Shown: positions 41,147 through 48,848, counted from the stretch's first letter. The stretch is 54,937 nucleotides of DNA from Dehalococcoidia bacterium (GCA_020845735.1 JADLFF010000060.1:1-54937); one strand, 5' to 3'. The notes: a model not told the origin generated them from the sequence alone. Program-made: numbers and translations.

Positions 41147-42935
41147 CGCGGCTCTCCACTCGCGCGCGTTGACCAGTCGCCACGACCTCGCCTCGCATCT
41201 CCTCCTGCAGCCGCTCCAGCAGCTCCGCGGCGACGGCGTTGTAGGCCGCCGCACCCGTCGAGGAGGGGTCGTAGCGCTGGATCGGCTCCCCGTGGCTGGG
41301 GGCCTCGGAGAGGCGCACGGAGCGCGGCACCGAGGCGTGGAACGTGTTGGTGAAGTGGCGCCTGACCTCCTCCTCGACCTGGCGGGCGAGGTTGGTGCGC
41401 GAGTCGAACATCGTGAGGAGCACGCCTCGGATCGTGAGCCGCGGATTGAGGCTCGCACGGACGCGCTCGATGGTGGCGTTGAGGTGCCCCAGCCCCTCCA
41501 GGGCGAGGTACTCCGTCTGGACCGGGATGATCACCTCGTCGGCGGCGGCGAGGGCGTTCACCGTGAGCAGCCCCAGCGACGGCGGGCAGTCGATGAAGAT
41601 GAAGTCGAATTCGTCACGCAGCGACTGGACCGCGCGGCGCAATCGGAACTCGCGCGCCTCGGCGTTCACGAGCTCCACCTCGACGCCCGCGAGCTCTGGC
41701 GTCGTCGGGAGGAGCCAGAGCTGAGGCGTGTCCGTTTCGACGATGAGCGACTCGATCGGCTCGTCGTCGACGAGCACCTCGTAGAGGCCCGCGGTGTCCG
41801 GACGGCGCTGGCCGAGGGCGGACGTGGCGTTGGCCTGCGGATCGGAGTCGACGATGAGCACGCGCATGTCGAGGGCCGCGAGCGCCGCGCCGACCGACAC
41901 CGTCGACGTCGTCTTCCCGACGCCGCCCTTCTGGTTGGCGAACGCGATCACCCGCCCGAGTCGTGCGCGCGACGCGCTCCTCGGCGAGGTGGCTGCGGTG
42001 CGGGTCGCTTCCTGCGACAGGGTCTCGCTGGTCATCATCCCGACTCCAGTGGGTGCACGGTACACCGCCTCGCGTCGTGCGAGGACCTCGGACAGGGTGG
42101 GGAGGGGTGCGGGGCCCAGCCGCTCGAGTTTGGCTCCGGCGAAGACACTGGCGACCTCGGCGGCGCGTCCGAGCGACTCGGCGACACCCGTCTCCAGGGC
42201 CAGCATAAAGGCCGTCGCGAAGACATCCCCCGCCCCCGTGTCATCGAGCGCCGGATCGACGAGCGGGGCCGCGTCCACGTGGAGGCGCTCCGTCCCCGAG
42301 AGGACATCGACGCCCGCTGCTCCACGTGTGACCACGAGGGCGCGCAGTGCGGTCGGAGTCGCCGCCGCGTCCTCGTCGAGGTCCTCCTGCGAGACGAACG
42401 CCGTGAGGTCCGGGCGGGCGACCGCGCGGAGGATCGCGGATGCGGCCTCGGCGCGGTGGACCTCACCGAATGCGCCCACCTCGCGGAGGACCCCCTGCGC
42501 GATCAGCCCTCGGTGGCGCGGACCCGGCATCGCGAGGAACGACAGGACATCGATGTCGTCCGGCAGCAGCGGCGCCAGCAGCAGCACATCGGGCGCCGGC
42601 CACTCCGGCGGCAGGTCGAGGGGTGAGAGCGTCCACCCGGCGTCGTCGATCACACGGAGGTGGCGACGGCCCTCCACCGTGCGATGGCGGAACGCCAGGG
42701 TCGCGTCGGCATCGACGGCGTGCAGCTCGTGGCCGTCGAACGGGGAGCGGTCGAACCCCGGCTGCGCCGCCGTCAGGATGTGTGCGCGCACGCCAAACGC
42801 CGAGGCACAGCGGGCGGCGTACGTCACGGCGCCTCCTGCGGCGACACGATCGTCGAACACGTCCAGCGTCACCGGCCCGACGATGAGCAGTCGGAGCTGA
42901 TGCGGCTCACGCGGCCCGGCGGCCGCACCGTTCAT
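41136..42935 (-). CDS. parA: In-frame PfkB sugar-kinase-like domain plus ParA (fused open frame)
   Basis: One uninterrupted 599-residue frame. Residues 1-299 are a PfkB/ribokinase-type kinase (GPVTLDVFDD, AAGGAVTYAARCASAFG, and the catalytic anion-hole motif DDTGAGDVFATAF). Residues 300-599 are a complete ParA: a 30-residue leader, deviant Walker A FANQKGGVGKTTSTVSVGAA, Walker A' region VLIVDSDPQANATSALGQ, and FIFIDCPPSLGLLTVNALA. No stop codon separates them. An internal ATG pair (42038/42035) has GGAG five bases upstream, so ParA may also be made separately as a 300-residue protein. parB follows with an 11-base overlap. Kinase substrate unknown. Confidence 0.88.
   Translation of the reverse strand: MNGAAAGPREPHQLRLLIVGPVTLDVFDDRVAAGGAVTYAARCASAFGVRAHILTAAQPGFDRSPFDGHELHAVDADATLAFRHRTVEGRRHLRVIDDAGWTLSPLDLPPEWPAPDVLLLAPLLPDDIDVLSFLAMPGPRHRGLIAQGVLREVGAFGEVHRAEAASAILRAVARPDLTAFVSQEDLDEDAAATPTALRALVVTRGAAGVDVLSGTERLHVDAAPLVDPALDDTGAGDVFATAFMLALETGVAESLGRAAEVASVFAGAKLERLGPAPLPTLSEVLARREAVYRAPTGVGMMTSETLSQEATRTAATSPRSASRARLGRVIAFANQKGGVGKTTSTVSVGAALAALDMRVLIVDSDPQANATSALGQRRPDTAGLYEVLVDDEPIESLIVETDTPQLWLLPTTPELAGVEVELVNAEAREFRLRRAVQSLRDEFDFIFIDCPPSLGLLTVNALAAADEVIIPVQTEYLALEGLGHLNATIERVRASLNPRLTIRGVLLTMFDSRTNLARQVEEEVRRHFTNTFHASVPRSVRLSEAPSHGEPIQRYDPSSTGAAAYNAVAAELLERLQEEMRGEVVATGQRARVESRDAS
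42035..42047 (-). promoter_or_regulatory. Internal ribosome-binding site and ATG for separate ParA translation
   Basis: Minus strand GGAG (forward 42044-42047), five bases, then ATG at 42038 directly followed by ATG at 42035. The residues that follow (MMTSETLSQEATR) are a typical short ParA leader before the P-loop domain. This decides that ParA can be translated without the kinase part. Confidence 0.7.
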
Positions 42936-42987
42936 CGCCGTGCGCGGAGACGGCGCGGGCTGCCGGGCCGGCCGTCGTCCTGACTCG

Positions 42988-44160
42988 TCACGCGGGCATC
43001 ACTTCCACCTGGCGGTTGGCGCCGTCACCGACGCTCGCCGTGGACACGCCTTCCTCGTCCTGGAGGGTCAGGTGGATGATGCGTCGCTCCGCCGGCGGCA
43101 TTGGCTCGAGCGTGATCACATCGCCGGTGGCGCGCACCTCGCTGGCGACGCGGCGTGCGAGGTCGATGAGAGCCTGCTCGCGGCGACGGCGGTAGCGCTC
43201 GATGTCGACGGCGAAGATCTGGTCGCCCTCGTAGCGTGACGAGACGATCACGTTGAGCAGGTACTGGACCGCCTGCAGCGTCTCGCCACGCCGGCCGATG
43301 AGCAGGCCCAGCTCGTCCGAGGTAGCCTCATCGAGGCCGGTGACGTCGAAGACCTGGGACATGAGACCGGCGCCGTCGCCGGGCGTCTCCGGGTCGCGCG
43401 CCGCGATGTCGGTCTCCGTGAGCCCGAGGAGCGTGAGGAGGTCGCGAAGCGTGCGCCCCGCGAGGTCGATCTCGTCCTCGGCGTCGCCGATCGGCGCGAG
43501 CGGACCGTCCGCGGGCGCGCCGGGAATCAGCACGGGCAGCTCGATCGGCGCGCTCGGGCGGTCGAACCCACGACCGCGGCCGCCGCCGCCACGAGGCCGG
43601 CCCCCGCCATCGCGGCCGCCTTCTCGTCCGCCATCGCGACTGCCGCCGCGTCCGCCGTCACGACCGCCGCGACGCTCACCGCGTCCACCGTCGCGGCTGA
43701 CGGGGGCACGCCCCGAGTAGCCGCCTCGTGATGACGAGGGCGCTGAGGCCGCGACATCGCTGCGTCGTGGCGGCTCGTCGTCGTCATCGTCCTCATCGTC
43801 GTCTCGCGCCTCGGCAGCGGCGCGCGCGATGCCCTCGCGACGCTGCTGCTCGGCCTCCTCGTTGCGCGGCCCGCCGCCGGGTGCGCCACCACCGGGTCCG
43901 CGACCGCGACCACGGCCGCCGCCGGGTCCGCCACCGCCACGTCGAGGGCCGCCGCGATCGGTGGAGCGGGGCGCGGCCACTGCGCTGGGTTTGGCGGTGA
44001 CCCGCACGATCGACTCCTCGGCGCCAAAGCCGAGGAAGCCCCGCTTACCCTCCCGGACTACCTCGATGTCCACCTGTTCCCGGCTGAGTCCGAGTTGACG
44101 GAGAGCCCGCGCCACGGCGTCTTCGACGTCCGCCCCGCTGACCTCCACGACCTGAGCCAT
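42988..44160 (-). CDS. khpB: RNA-binding protein KhpB/Jag (Jag_N-KH-R3H)
   Basis: 390 residues. The Jag_N domain comes first (EVSGADVEDAVARALRQLGL, REGKRGFLGFGAEE). A disordered linker of about 150 residues is extremely rich in Gly, Arg and Asp (RGG-type repeats). The KH domain follows, with GRRG in LGLLIGRRGETLQAVQYLLN, then the R3H domain (RRRREQALIDLARRVASEV; EPMPPAERRIIHL). Jag normally has a much shorter linker. The start (GAGG seven bases upstream) lies inside the 3' end of yidC, a 116-base overlap. Position after yidC is conserved in bacteria. Confidence 0.93.
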   Translation of the reverse strand: MAQVVEVSGADVEDAVARALRQLGLSREQVDIEVVREGKRGFLGFGAEESIVRVTAKPSAVAAPRSTDRGGPRRGGGGPGGGRGRGRGPGGGAPGGGPRNEEAEQQRREGIARAAAEARDDDEDDDDDEPPRRSDVAASAPSSSRGGYSGRAPVSRDGGRGERRGGRDGGRGGSRDGGREGGRDGGGRPRGGGGRGRGFDRPSAPIELPVLIPGAPADGPLAPIGDAEDEIDLAGRTLRDLLTLLGLTETDIAARDPETPGDGAGLMSQVFDVTGLDEATSDELGLLIGRRGETLQAVQYLLNVIVSSRYEGDQIFAVDIERYRRRREQALIDLARRVASEVRATGDVITLEPMPPAERRIIHLTLQDEEGVSTASVGDGANRQVEVMPA

Positions 44161-45028
44161 CTGCAGACCTCGTTTCGGAACTGCCGTCCTGGTCAGCGGC
44201 CGAGGCCACGCCGGTGGCTCCGCTGACGGACGCGTACTGGGGCGAGTGAGAGCGGGCGGGCCGGCCGAGGCCGATGCGCTCGCGGAGGAAGTCGGGGATG
44301 AGGGAGCCCCAGGTGAAGTCGCCGGGGCCGACGAACAGCCACTGGAGGACGATGCCGATGATCGTGGTTGCCGCCCAGTACAGCGCCAGCCCCGAAGGGG
44401 CGGTGTACGCGACCCACCCGAAGATGAGCGGCATCCAGACCTGCATCATCTGGTTCATCTGCTGTTGCTGGGCGTCGCGGATCTGCGAGCGGGACGTCGA
44501 GATGCGTTGCTGCAGCCACATCGAGGCGACCACGATGACCACGAGCGGCAGGTTCTGCGCAGCGCCGAGGTTGATCCCGAAGAAGTGATCGCTGAGGGGG
44601 AGGGCGTCGCGCAGGTACTGCACGTCGTACAGCCGGTCCTCGAGGTGCACGAGCGCCTCGGGGTTGCCGCCGAGCGTGATCCGGATCACCTGGTAGAGGG
44701 CGATGAAGATCGGGAACTGGAGGAGCTGGCCGCCCAGGCAGCCGAGGGGGTTCACCCCCGCCTCCTTGTAGAGCTTCATCGTCTCTTCGGTGCGGCGTTT
44801 CGGGTCGCTGTACTTCTTCTGGATCTCCTGGATCCTGGGATTGAGCTCCTGCATCGCGCGCATCGAGTGGAGCGTGCGCAGGGTGAGGGGGAAGGTCACT
44901 ACGCGTGTGATCACGGTGAACAGCAGGATCGCGGCGCCGTACGAGCCGAACGCCAGCGCGGAGAGTGCCACCAGGAAGTTGATCAGTGGCGTCTCGAGGA
45001 CCGTCTGCCAGATCAGGCCGATAGGCAT
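44045..45028 (-). CDS. yidC: Membrane protein insertase YidC/Oxa1
   Basis: 327 residues, Gram-positive-like short form with five core helices. The conserved positive residue is in LFTVITRVVTFPLTLRTLHS, the coiled cytoplasmic hairpin is RIQEIQKKYSDPKRRTEETM, and TAPSGLALYWAATTIIGIVL forms the last helix. The C-terminal tail (about 60 residues) is Gly/Arg/Ser-rich (RGGQRGGRRRRRGAG), like ribosome-binding tails of Oxa1, and is encoded in a region that also encodes the start of khpB. rnpA and rpmH, usual upstream partners, are absent. Confidence 0.94.
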   Translation of the reverse strand: MPIGLIWQTVLETPLINFLVALSALAFGSYGAAILLFTVITRVVTFPLTLRTLHSMRAMQELNPRIQEIQKKYSDPKRRTEETMKLYKEAGVNPLGCLGGQLLQFPIFIALYQVIRITLGGNPEALVHLEDRLYDVQYLRDALPLSDHFFGINLGAAQNLPLVVIVVASMWLQQRISTSRSQIRDAQQQQMNQMMQVWMPLIFGWVAYTAPSGLALYWAATTIIGIVLQWLFVGPGDFTWGSLIPDFLRERIGLGRPARSHSPQYASVSGATGVASAADQDGSSETRSADGSGRGGQRGGRRRRRGAGSPSTRTQPGTGGHRGSPGG

Positions 45029-45179
45029 GCTGTTCCTGAGCTACGCCAGCCCGAGGGGCGGCGTGGGTGTTCGGTGGGCTGCGCTGTCGCCCCGGGTTGT
45101 GGCGCTGTTGTGGCCCTGCTGGGGACGCCTCGGGTAGGGCTGTTGCGCGTTCACGGTGTTCGTCCGCTGCTCGTTCGCG

Positions 45180-46265
45180 TCACTTCGGTGTGTACAGCGT
45201 CTCGATGGCCCCACTCGCGGGCTGGACGCGGATGAGCGTGCCGGTGTCGGTGACAAAGAGGACGCCTGATTCTAACACCAGGGGCGAAGCGAGGAGCTTC
45301 CCGGACCCGGTGAAGCGCGATGCCCAGACCTCGGTGCCCGTGGCGGGGTCGAGGGCGTACACGGTCGTCTCCGGGGTGAAGATCAGCGAGCCACCGGCGA
45401 TGACGGGAGCCGCGCGGACGTTGCCGCGCTCCGCAACGTTGCTCCAGCGCTCGGCGCCCGTGGCCGCCTCGAGGGCGTACGCGCGGCCATCGAGATCCAC
45501 GGCGTAGACCACGTTCCCGGCGACGAGGGGTGCGGCCCAGAACCACTCGGCGCCGCTGAACGACCAGCGCTCGGCGCCATCGGAGGCGTTGTAGGCGCGG
45601 ACACGTGAGTCGAGGGTGCCTACAACGAGGGCGTCATCGAGTGCCACCAGGTTGCTGAGGAGCGGACCCGCGTCGACCTCCCAGCGCTTCGCACCGGACG
45701 TGGCATCGAGGGCAAAGAGGTGCTTGTCCAGCGTGCCGTAGTAGACGGAGTCGCGAACCGCCGCGCCCTGGCCGTAGACCCGCCCCTCCGCCTCGAGCTT
45801 CGAGGGGAAGATCGTGCCGCTGCTGAGGTCGACCGGGTGAATCGCGCCGTGGTCGGTGGCGACGAACATCTGGTTGCCGCTGGTCAGCACCGGGTCCGCG
45901 ATGATCTGGCCGCCGACCTTGCCGCCCCAGCCGACCACCGGCCGGCCCGAGGCGGCATCGAGCGCCAGGACGTCACCCGAGAATCCGGCGACCACGATGT
46001 TGCTGCCGCGGACGATCGGGGTGGCGTAGATGGCGCGGAGCGCCTGATCGTCGTCGGGACCGGGGAACGTCCAGCGCTCGGCGACCCCGGCGGGGGTAAT
46101 CGCGAGCTGCGTGAGCTTGCCGGGCGCGGACTGGATGACGACCAGCCGCTCGTCGCCCGTGCCGCCCGTCTCGACCGGGCTGGGCCAGCCGCGAGCCGGA
46201 ACGACATCGCCACAGGCCGCGGCCAGTACGGCGACGAGCCCGACCATCGTGGCGAGGCCGCGCAC
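45180..46265 (-). CDS. PQQ-type beta-propeller lipoprotein (BamB-like)
   Basis: About 361 residues. A short basic N-terminus and a hydrophobic helix end in a lipobox (VAVLAAAC), so the mature protein is lipid-anchored. The rest is made of about seven PQQ-like repeats, each with the A-D/S-G-W pattern (ALDAASGRPVVGWGGK, ALDATSGAKRWEVDAG, YALEAATGAERWSN, YALDPATGTEVWAS). The GTG start at 46265 is the best fit for a signal peptide; an ATG at 46457 would add 64 residues derived from a direct repeat, which is unlikely. It could act in envelope assembly as BamB does, or bind PQQ. Confidence 0.8.
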   Translation of the reverse strand: MRGLATMVGLVAVLAAACGDVVPARGWPSPVETGGTGDERLVVIQSAPGKLTQLAITPAGVAERWTFPGPDDDQALRAIYATPIVRGSNIVVAGFSGDVLALDAASGRPVVGWGGKVGGQIIADPVLTSGNQMFVATDHGAIHPVDLSSGTIFPSKLEAEGRVYGQGAAVRDSVYYGTLDKHLFALDATSGAKRWEVDAGPLLSNLVALDDALVVGTLDSRVRAYNASDGAERWSFSGAEWFWAAPLVAGNVVYAVDLDGRAYALEAATGAERWSNVAERGNVRAAPVIAGGSLIFTPETTVYALDPATGTEVWASRFTGSGKLLASPLVLESGVLFVTDTGTLIRVQPASGAIETLYTPK

Positions 46266-46380
46266 ACCGCGAATCCCGCGAACGCCGAGGCGGGCCCGCG
46301 GGCGCCCGAGGGCGAACGGGCGGCATCGATCTTCCGGGGCGCGCGGCAGATCGAGGGGTTCGGTGGTCGTCGGGATCCGG

Positions 46381-46431
46381 TGCGACGGCCGGTCGTGTGA
46401 CGGCAGGTGCGACGGCCGGTCGTGCGACGGC
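46381..46431. repeat. 24-bp direct repeat upstream of the propeller lipoprotein gene
   Basis: Two copies of a 24-base unit beginning TGCGACGGCCGGTCGTG, at 46381-46404 and 46408-46431, with a single mismatch and a three-base spacer. Each unit contains the inner palindrome GACGGCCGGTC-like core. Confidence 0.75.
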
Positions 46432-46542
46432 GAAGTGTCCACGTGCAGCGCGTCCATGCCCGTCCAGTTCACGCCCGGACTCGGTGGCCGGGGTTCGCGC
46501 TCCGGTGTCGCCGGAGTGGGGAGGTCCACGATCGCACGTCGG

Positions 46543-46558
46543 GGCTTCACGTGGAACA
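46543..46558. promoter_or_regulatory. parS-like site 1
   Basis: GGCTTCACGTGGAACA matches the widely conserved parS sequence TGTTTCACGTGAAACA at 13 of 16 positions, including the full TTCACGTG core. It is intergenic and about 5.4 kb from parB. Confidence 0.5.
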
Positions 46559-46592
46559 CCCGGGTGCCGTGGCCCGTCGTGACTGGCGTGGT

Positions 46593-46619
46593 CTGTCGTG
46601 GCTGTCGTGGCTGTCGTGG
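46593..46619. repeat. Nine-base tandem repeat
   Basis: Three perfect tandem copies of CTGTCGTGG (46593-46601, 46602-46610, 46611-46619), flanked by degenerate partial copies, lying between the two parS-like sites. Confidence 0.75.
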
Positions 46620-46679
46620 CTGCCATCGGCACCGTTGCGCGCGTCGGGGCACCGGGGGAGGGCGCGGGCCAGCGGCCCA

Positions 46680-46695
46680 GGTTTCACGTGGAGCA
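46680..46695. promoter_or_regulatory. parS-like site 2
   Basis: GGTTTCACGTGGAGCA matches TGTTTCACGTGAAACA at 13 of 16 positions, with the full GTTTCACGTG left side. It lies 137 bases from the other site in a 530-base gene-free stretch (46266-46797) that otherwise holds the direct and tandem repeats. Confidence 0.55.
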
Positions 46696-46797
46696 GCGCT
46701 CGGTGGTGCTGACCGCCTGACCTCGAGGCCGGGCCTACCCGTGCCGTATCGGCGGGCCCACCGGGTGCCTGCGGGGAGCTACGAGTGCCTGTCGGCG

Positions 46798-46980
46798 CTA
46801 CGGGGCGCCAAGGACGCCCGAAACACGGAGTGCCGCCGACATCAGGACCACGAGCACGTAGACGAATCCAACCAGCCGCAACTGCTTCCCGAAGCGCCGG
46901 GCTCGATGCGGGCCCATCACGATCATCACGGCCACCAGGCCGAGGCCCACCACCAGGAGGAGACGCAAGAAGGTGGACAT
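46798..46980 (-). CDS. Small two-helix membrane protein
   Basis: 60 residues: helix one LRLLLVVGLGLVAVMIVMG, a basic loop HRARRFGKQLR, helix two LVGFVYVLVVLMSAALRV. No family is recognised. TAGGAT lies six bases before the ATG (minus strand), consistent with a leaderless transcript, and there is no Shine-Dalgarno. The hydrophobic pattern and basic loop make it a credible gene. Confidence 0.6.
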   Translation of the reverse strand: MSTFLRLLLVVGLGLVAVMIVMGPHRARRFGKQLRLVGFVYVLVVLMSAALRVSGVLGAP

Positions 46981-47036
46981 GGCAGCATCCTACGGCGACG
47001 CGGGCGGGGAGACGAGGGCGGGAAGACGAGGTAGGT

Positions 47037-47822
47037 ATGCAGTACCGGCGGCTGGGGCGCACGCACATGATGGCGGCCGAGGTCGGGCTGGGGCTGCGGA
47101 GCCTGCTCCCCCTCGGGACCGAGGCGGCCGCGGCAGTCGTGCGCAGCGCGGTACTCGGTGGGTGCAACGTCGTCGAGGTGGAGACGGACTCGCCAGAGCA
47201 GCTCGCCGTCGTCGAGGCGGTGCTGCGGCAGCTCCGTCCCCAGCTGATCGTGGTCGGCGTCGGCGGGACGGACCTCGAGGGCGTGCGCGCGGCGCAGGCG
47301 GCGATGGCCCTCGACTACTTCGATTGCTACCTCGCCACCGGCTCCAGCCCGGACCTCGGAGCGCTGCAGGCCCTTGCCACCGAGGGGCTGGCGCGCGCGG
47401 TTGGCGTGTCGACGAGCGACATGGCCGAGGCGCTGTCGGCGATTCTCGACGGGGGCGTCGAGCTGGTGCAGATCCCGTTCAACCTGCTCGAGCTCCGCGC
47501 GCCCGCGGGTGTCGATGCGGTGCTCACGGCGGCGCGTGACGCGGACGTCGGGGTGCTCGCCTGCTCGCCGCTGGCGGGCGGCAGGCTCGGCGCCGGCGGC
47601 GAGCGCGCACTGCTCGAGGCCCTGGGCTTCCTCCTCGATGGCCCGCACCGCTCGGTGGCGCAGGCGGCGATTGCCTGGGCGCTGAGCGACATGCGCGTGA
47701 GCGCGGTGGTGGCGGGACCGGCGTCCGAGGAGCAGGCGTACGAGAACGCGGGCGCCTCGTATCTCGCGCCGCTCGAGGCGCCAACGCTGGACGCCATCGG
47801 CTGGGCGGTCGCGCGGGCGTAA
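47037..47822 (+). CDS. Aldo/keto reductase-fold protein with degenerate catalytic residues
   Basis: 261 residues. The AKR barrel is recognised by the opening MQYRRLGRTHMMAAEVGLGL, AMALDYFDCYLATGSSPDLG, LARAVGVSTSDMAEAL, QIPFNLLE and VLACSPLAGGRLGAGG, with a C-terminal SVAQAAIAWALSDMRVSAVV. The catalytic Tyr (normally in a YG.SE motif), the active-site Lys and the His of the LIH motif are absent: the positions read VETDSPEQL and YLATGS. It is likely catalytically inactive or repurposed. The start is ATG 47037 with GAGG upstream. Confidence 0.75.
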   Translation: MQYRRLGRTHMMAAEVGLGLRSLLPLGTEAAAAVVRSAVLGGCNVVEVETDSPEQLAVVEAVLRQLRPQLIVVGVGGTDLEGVRAAQAAMALDYFDCYLATGSSPDLGALQALATEGLARAVGVSTSDMAEALSAILDGGVELVQIPFNLLELRAPAGVDAVLTAARDADVGVLACSPLAGGRLGAGGERALLEALGFLLDGPHRSVAQAAIAWALSDMRVSAVVAGPASEEQAYENAGASYLAPLEAPTLDAIGWAVARA

Positions 47823-47950
47823 GCATGGCGGAAGCCGGGCGAGCGCGGCCATCCTGGGGCGGCATCGCCAGTGCTAGCCCTTGGCATGGTGCCAGCCCTC
47901 GATGTGGTGCGCCCTCGGTGCGGTGCGCCCCAGTGCAGTGCCATCGGGGC

Positions 47951-48003
47951 TTGACTCGCACGGGTGTTCTGATTAGGCTGGCGTCTATACGAACGCGTGT
48001 TCG
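47951..48003 (+). promoter_or_regulatory. Promoter with LexA-type SOS boxes
   Basis: TTGACT (47951-47956), 17 bp, TAGGCT (47974-47979). Just past the expected transcription start lies CGAACGCGTGTTCG (47990-48003), an exact CGAAC-N4-GTTCG inverted repeat, the Gram-positive/Chloroflexi-type LexA box. A second, weaker copy CGCACGGGTGTTCT (47957-47970) occupies the promoter spacer. Bound LexA would block transcription. Confidence 0.65.
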
Positions 48004-48025
48004 GATTGTCGACGCGAGGTGCCCG

Positions 48026-48316
48026 ATGGCTTACACGGTGACGATCCCCCTCCCCGGCTTCGCTGCCGGCTACTCCCCGGGCAGCACGCTTGGGGCTCCG
48101 AGCGAGGCGCTCACCCTCGACGGCGGCGTGGCTGCGGCTGCCGTCGGGGTTGGCGTGACGAGCGCTGCGCCCACCGAGGCCCCACCGCTGCGGCGCCTGA
48201 AGCGCATGGTGGCGTATGGCCCTCGATGCCCGGACTGCGCGGGGCCGCTCGTCTTTGGCGAGGGCTGCCAGCTCTGTCCGGTCTGTGGCTACTCGGGGTG
48301 TGGCCCGCATCGATGA
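48026..48316 (+). CDS. Small zinc-ribbon protein resembling the C-terminal tail of class II ribonucleotide reductase
   Basis: 96 residues. A low-complexity Gly/Ala/Pro N-terminal half (residues 1-60) is followed by a four-to-six Cys zinc ribbon CPDCAGPLVFGEGCQLCPVC, then GYSGC. This layout closely resembles the C-terminal zinc ribbon of B12-dependent ribonucleotide reductase (NrdJ), the part that re-reduces the active site; the catalytic barrel is absent. A GAGG-containing leader precedes ATG 48026. The LexA-type box implies induction by DNA damage. It could be a detached NrdJ tail or an unrelated ribbon. Confidence 0.75.
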   Translation: MAYTVTIPLPGFAAGYSPGSTLGAPSEALTLDGGVAAAAVGVGVTSAAPTEAPPLRRLKRMVAYGPRCPDCAGPLVFGEGCQLCPVCGYSGCGPHR

Positions 48317-48332
48317 GCGCGCGAGCGCGCGA

Positions 48333-48848
48333 TCAGGCGTCGAAGACCGACCAGCAGATCGCGTTGCGGCGCTGCTGGTCATCGAGGACGAGCTCGCGGA
48401 TCGCCTCGGGGAGCTGCTCGCGCTGCCAGCGGCACTCGAGGCGTCCGGCGCGCTCGCGGTCGCCTGCCGCAGCCGCCGCTCGTGCGGCCCGGATCGCGTA
48501 GGCGGCCGCGCCGAGGTCGTGCGCGGCGACGTGAGCGACGGCCGCCGCCTGACCCGCCGCGAAGGCCGCGTCGCGGGCGGGCCCGCGGAGGTCTCGTGCT
48601 GCGGCCATCGCGTGGCCGCCGGCGGCGCGCGACTGCGTCATCGTGGCCTCACCTCGTGACCATGCGCGCACGTGCTCGATGGCGTCGCGTGGCCGCGGGT
48701 CCGTCGGACGGGCGGACTCGAAGTGATGGAGGACGTGCTCGGCGCAGGCGGCCGCCCAGCGGGCGAGCAGGCGGTGGTCGGCATCGGTGAGCGTGCCGCC
48801 TCGACGGATAGTGACGAGTCGGGGGTCACGGACGTGCGGCAGGATCAC
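48333..48848 (-). CDS. Imm5-family putative immunity protein
   Basis: 171 residues, helical. The pattern RLLARWAAACAEHVLHHFES, DPRPRDAIEHVRAWSRGEAT, RDAAFAAGQAAAVAHVAAHD and RLECRWQREQLPEAIRELVL matches Imm-5, an immunity-protein family of polymorphic toxin systems. It overlaps the upstream HAD gene by four bases and no toxin gene adjoins it, so it is either an orphan immunity gene or has another function. Confidence 0.75.
   Translation of the reverse strand: MILPHVRDPRLVTIRRGGTLTDADHRLLARWAAACAEHVLHHFESARPTDPRPRDAIEHVRAWSRGEATMTQSRAAGGHAMAAARDLRGPARDAAFAAGQAAAVAHVAAHDLGAAAYAIRAARAAAAAGDRERAGRLECRWQREQLPEAIRELVLDDQQRRNAICWSVFDA

Noticed and set aside
45029..46797. Replication origin close to yidC-khpB-parAB
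   Set aside because: No DnaA boxes (TTATCCACA type), AT-rich unwinding region, dnaA, rpmH or rnpA is visible; only parS-like sites were found.
48317..48330. GCGCGC-GA-GCGCGC as a terminator between the zinc-ribbon and Imm5 genes
   Set aside because: The two-base loop is too small for a perfect hairpin and no T-tract follows; simple sequence in a GC-rich spacer is sufficient explanation.
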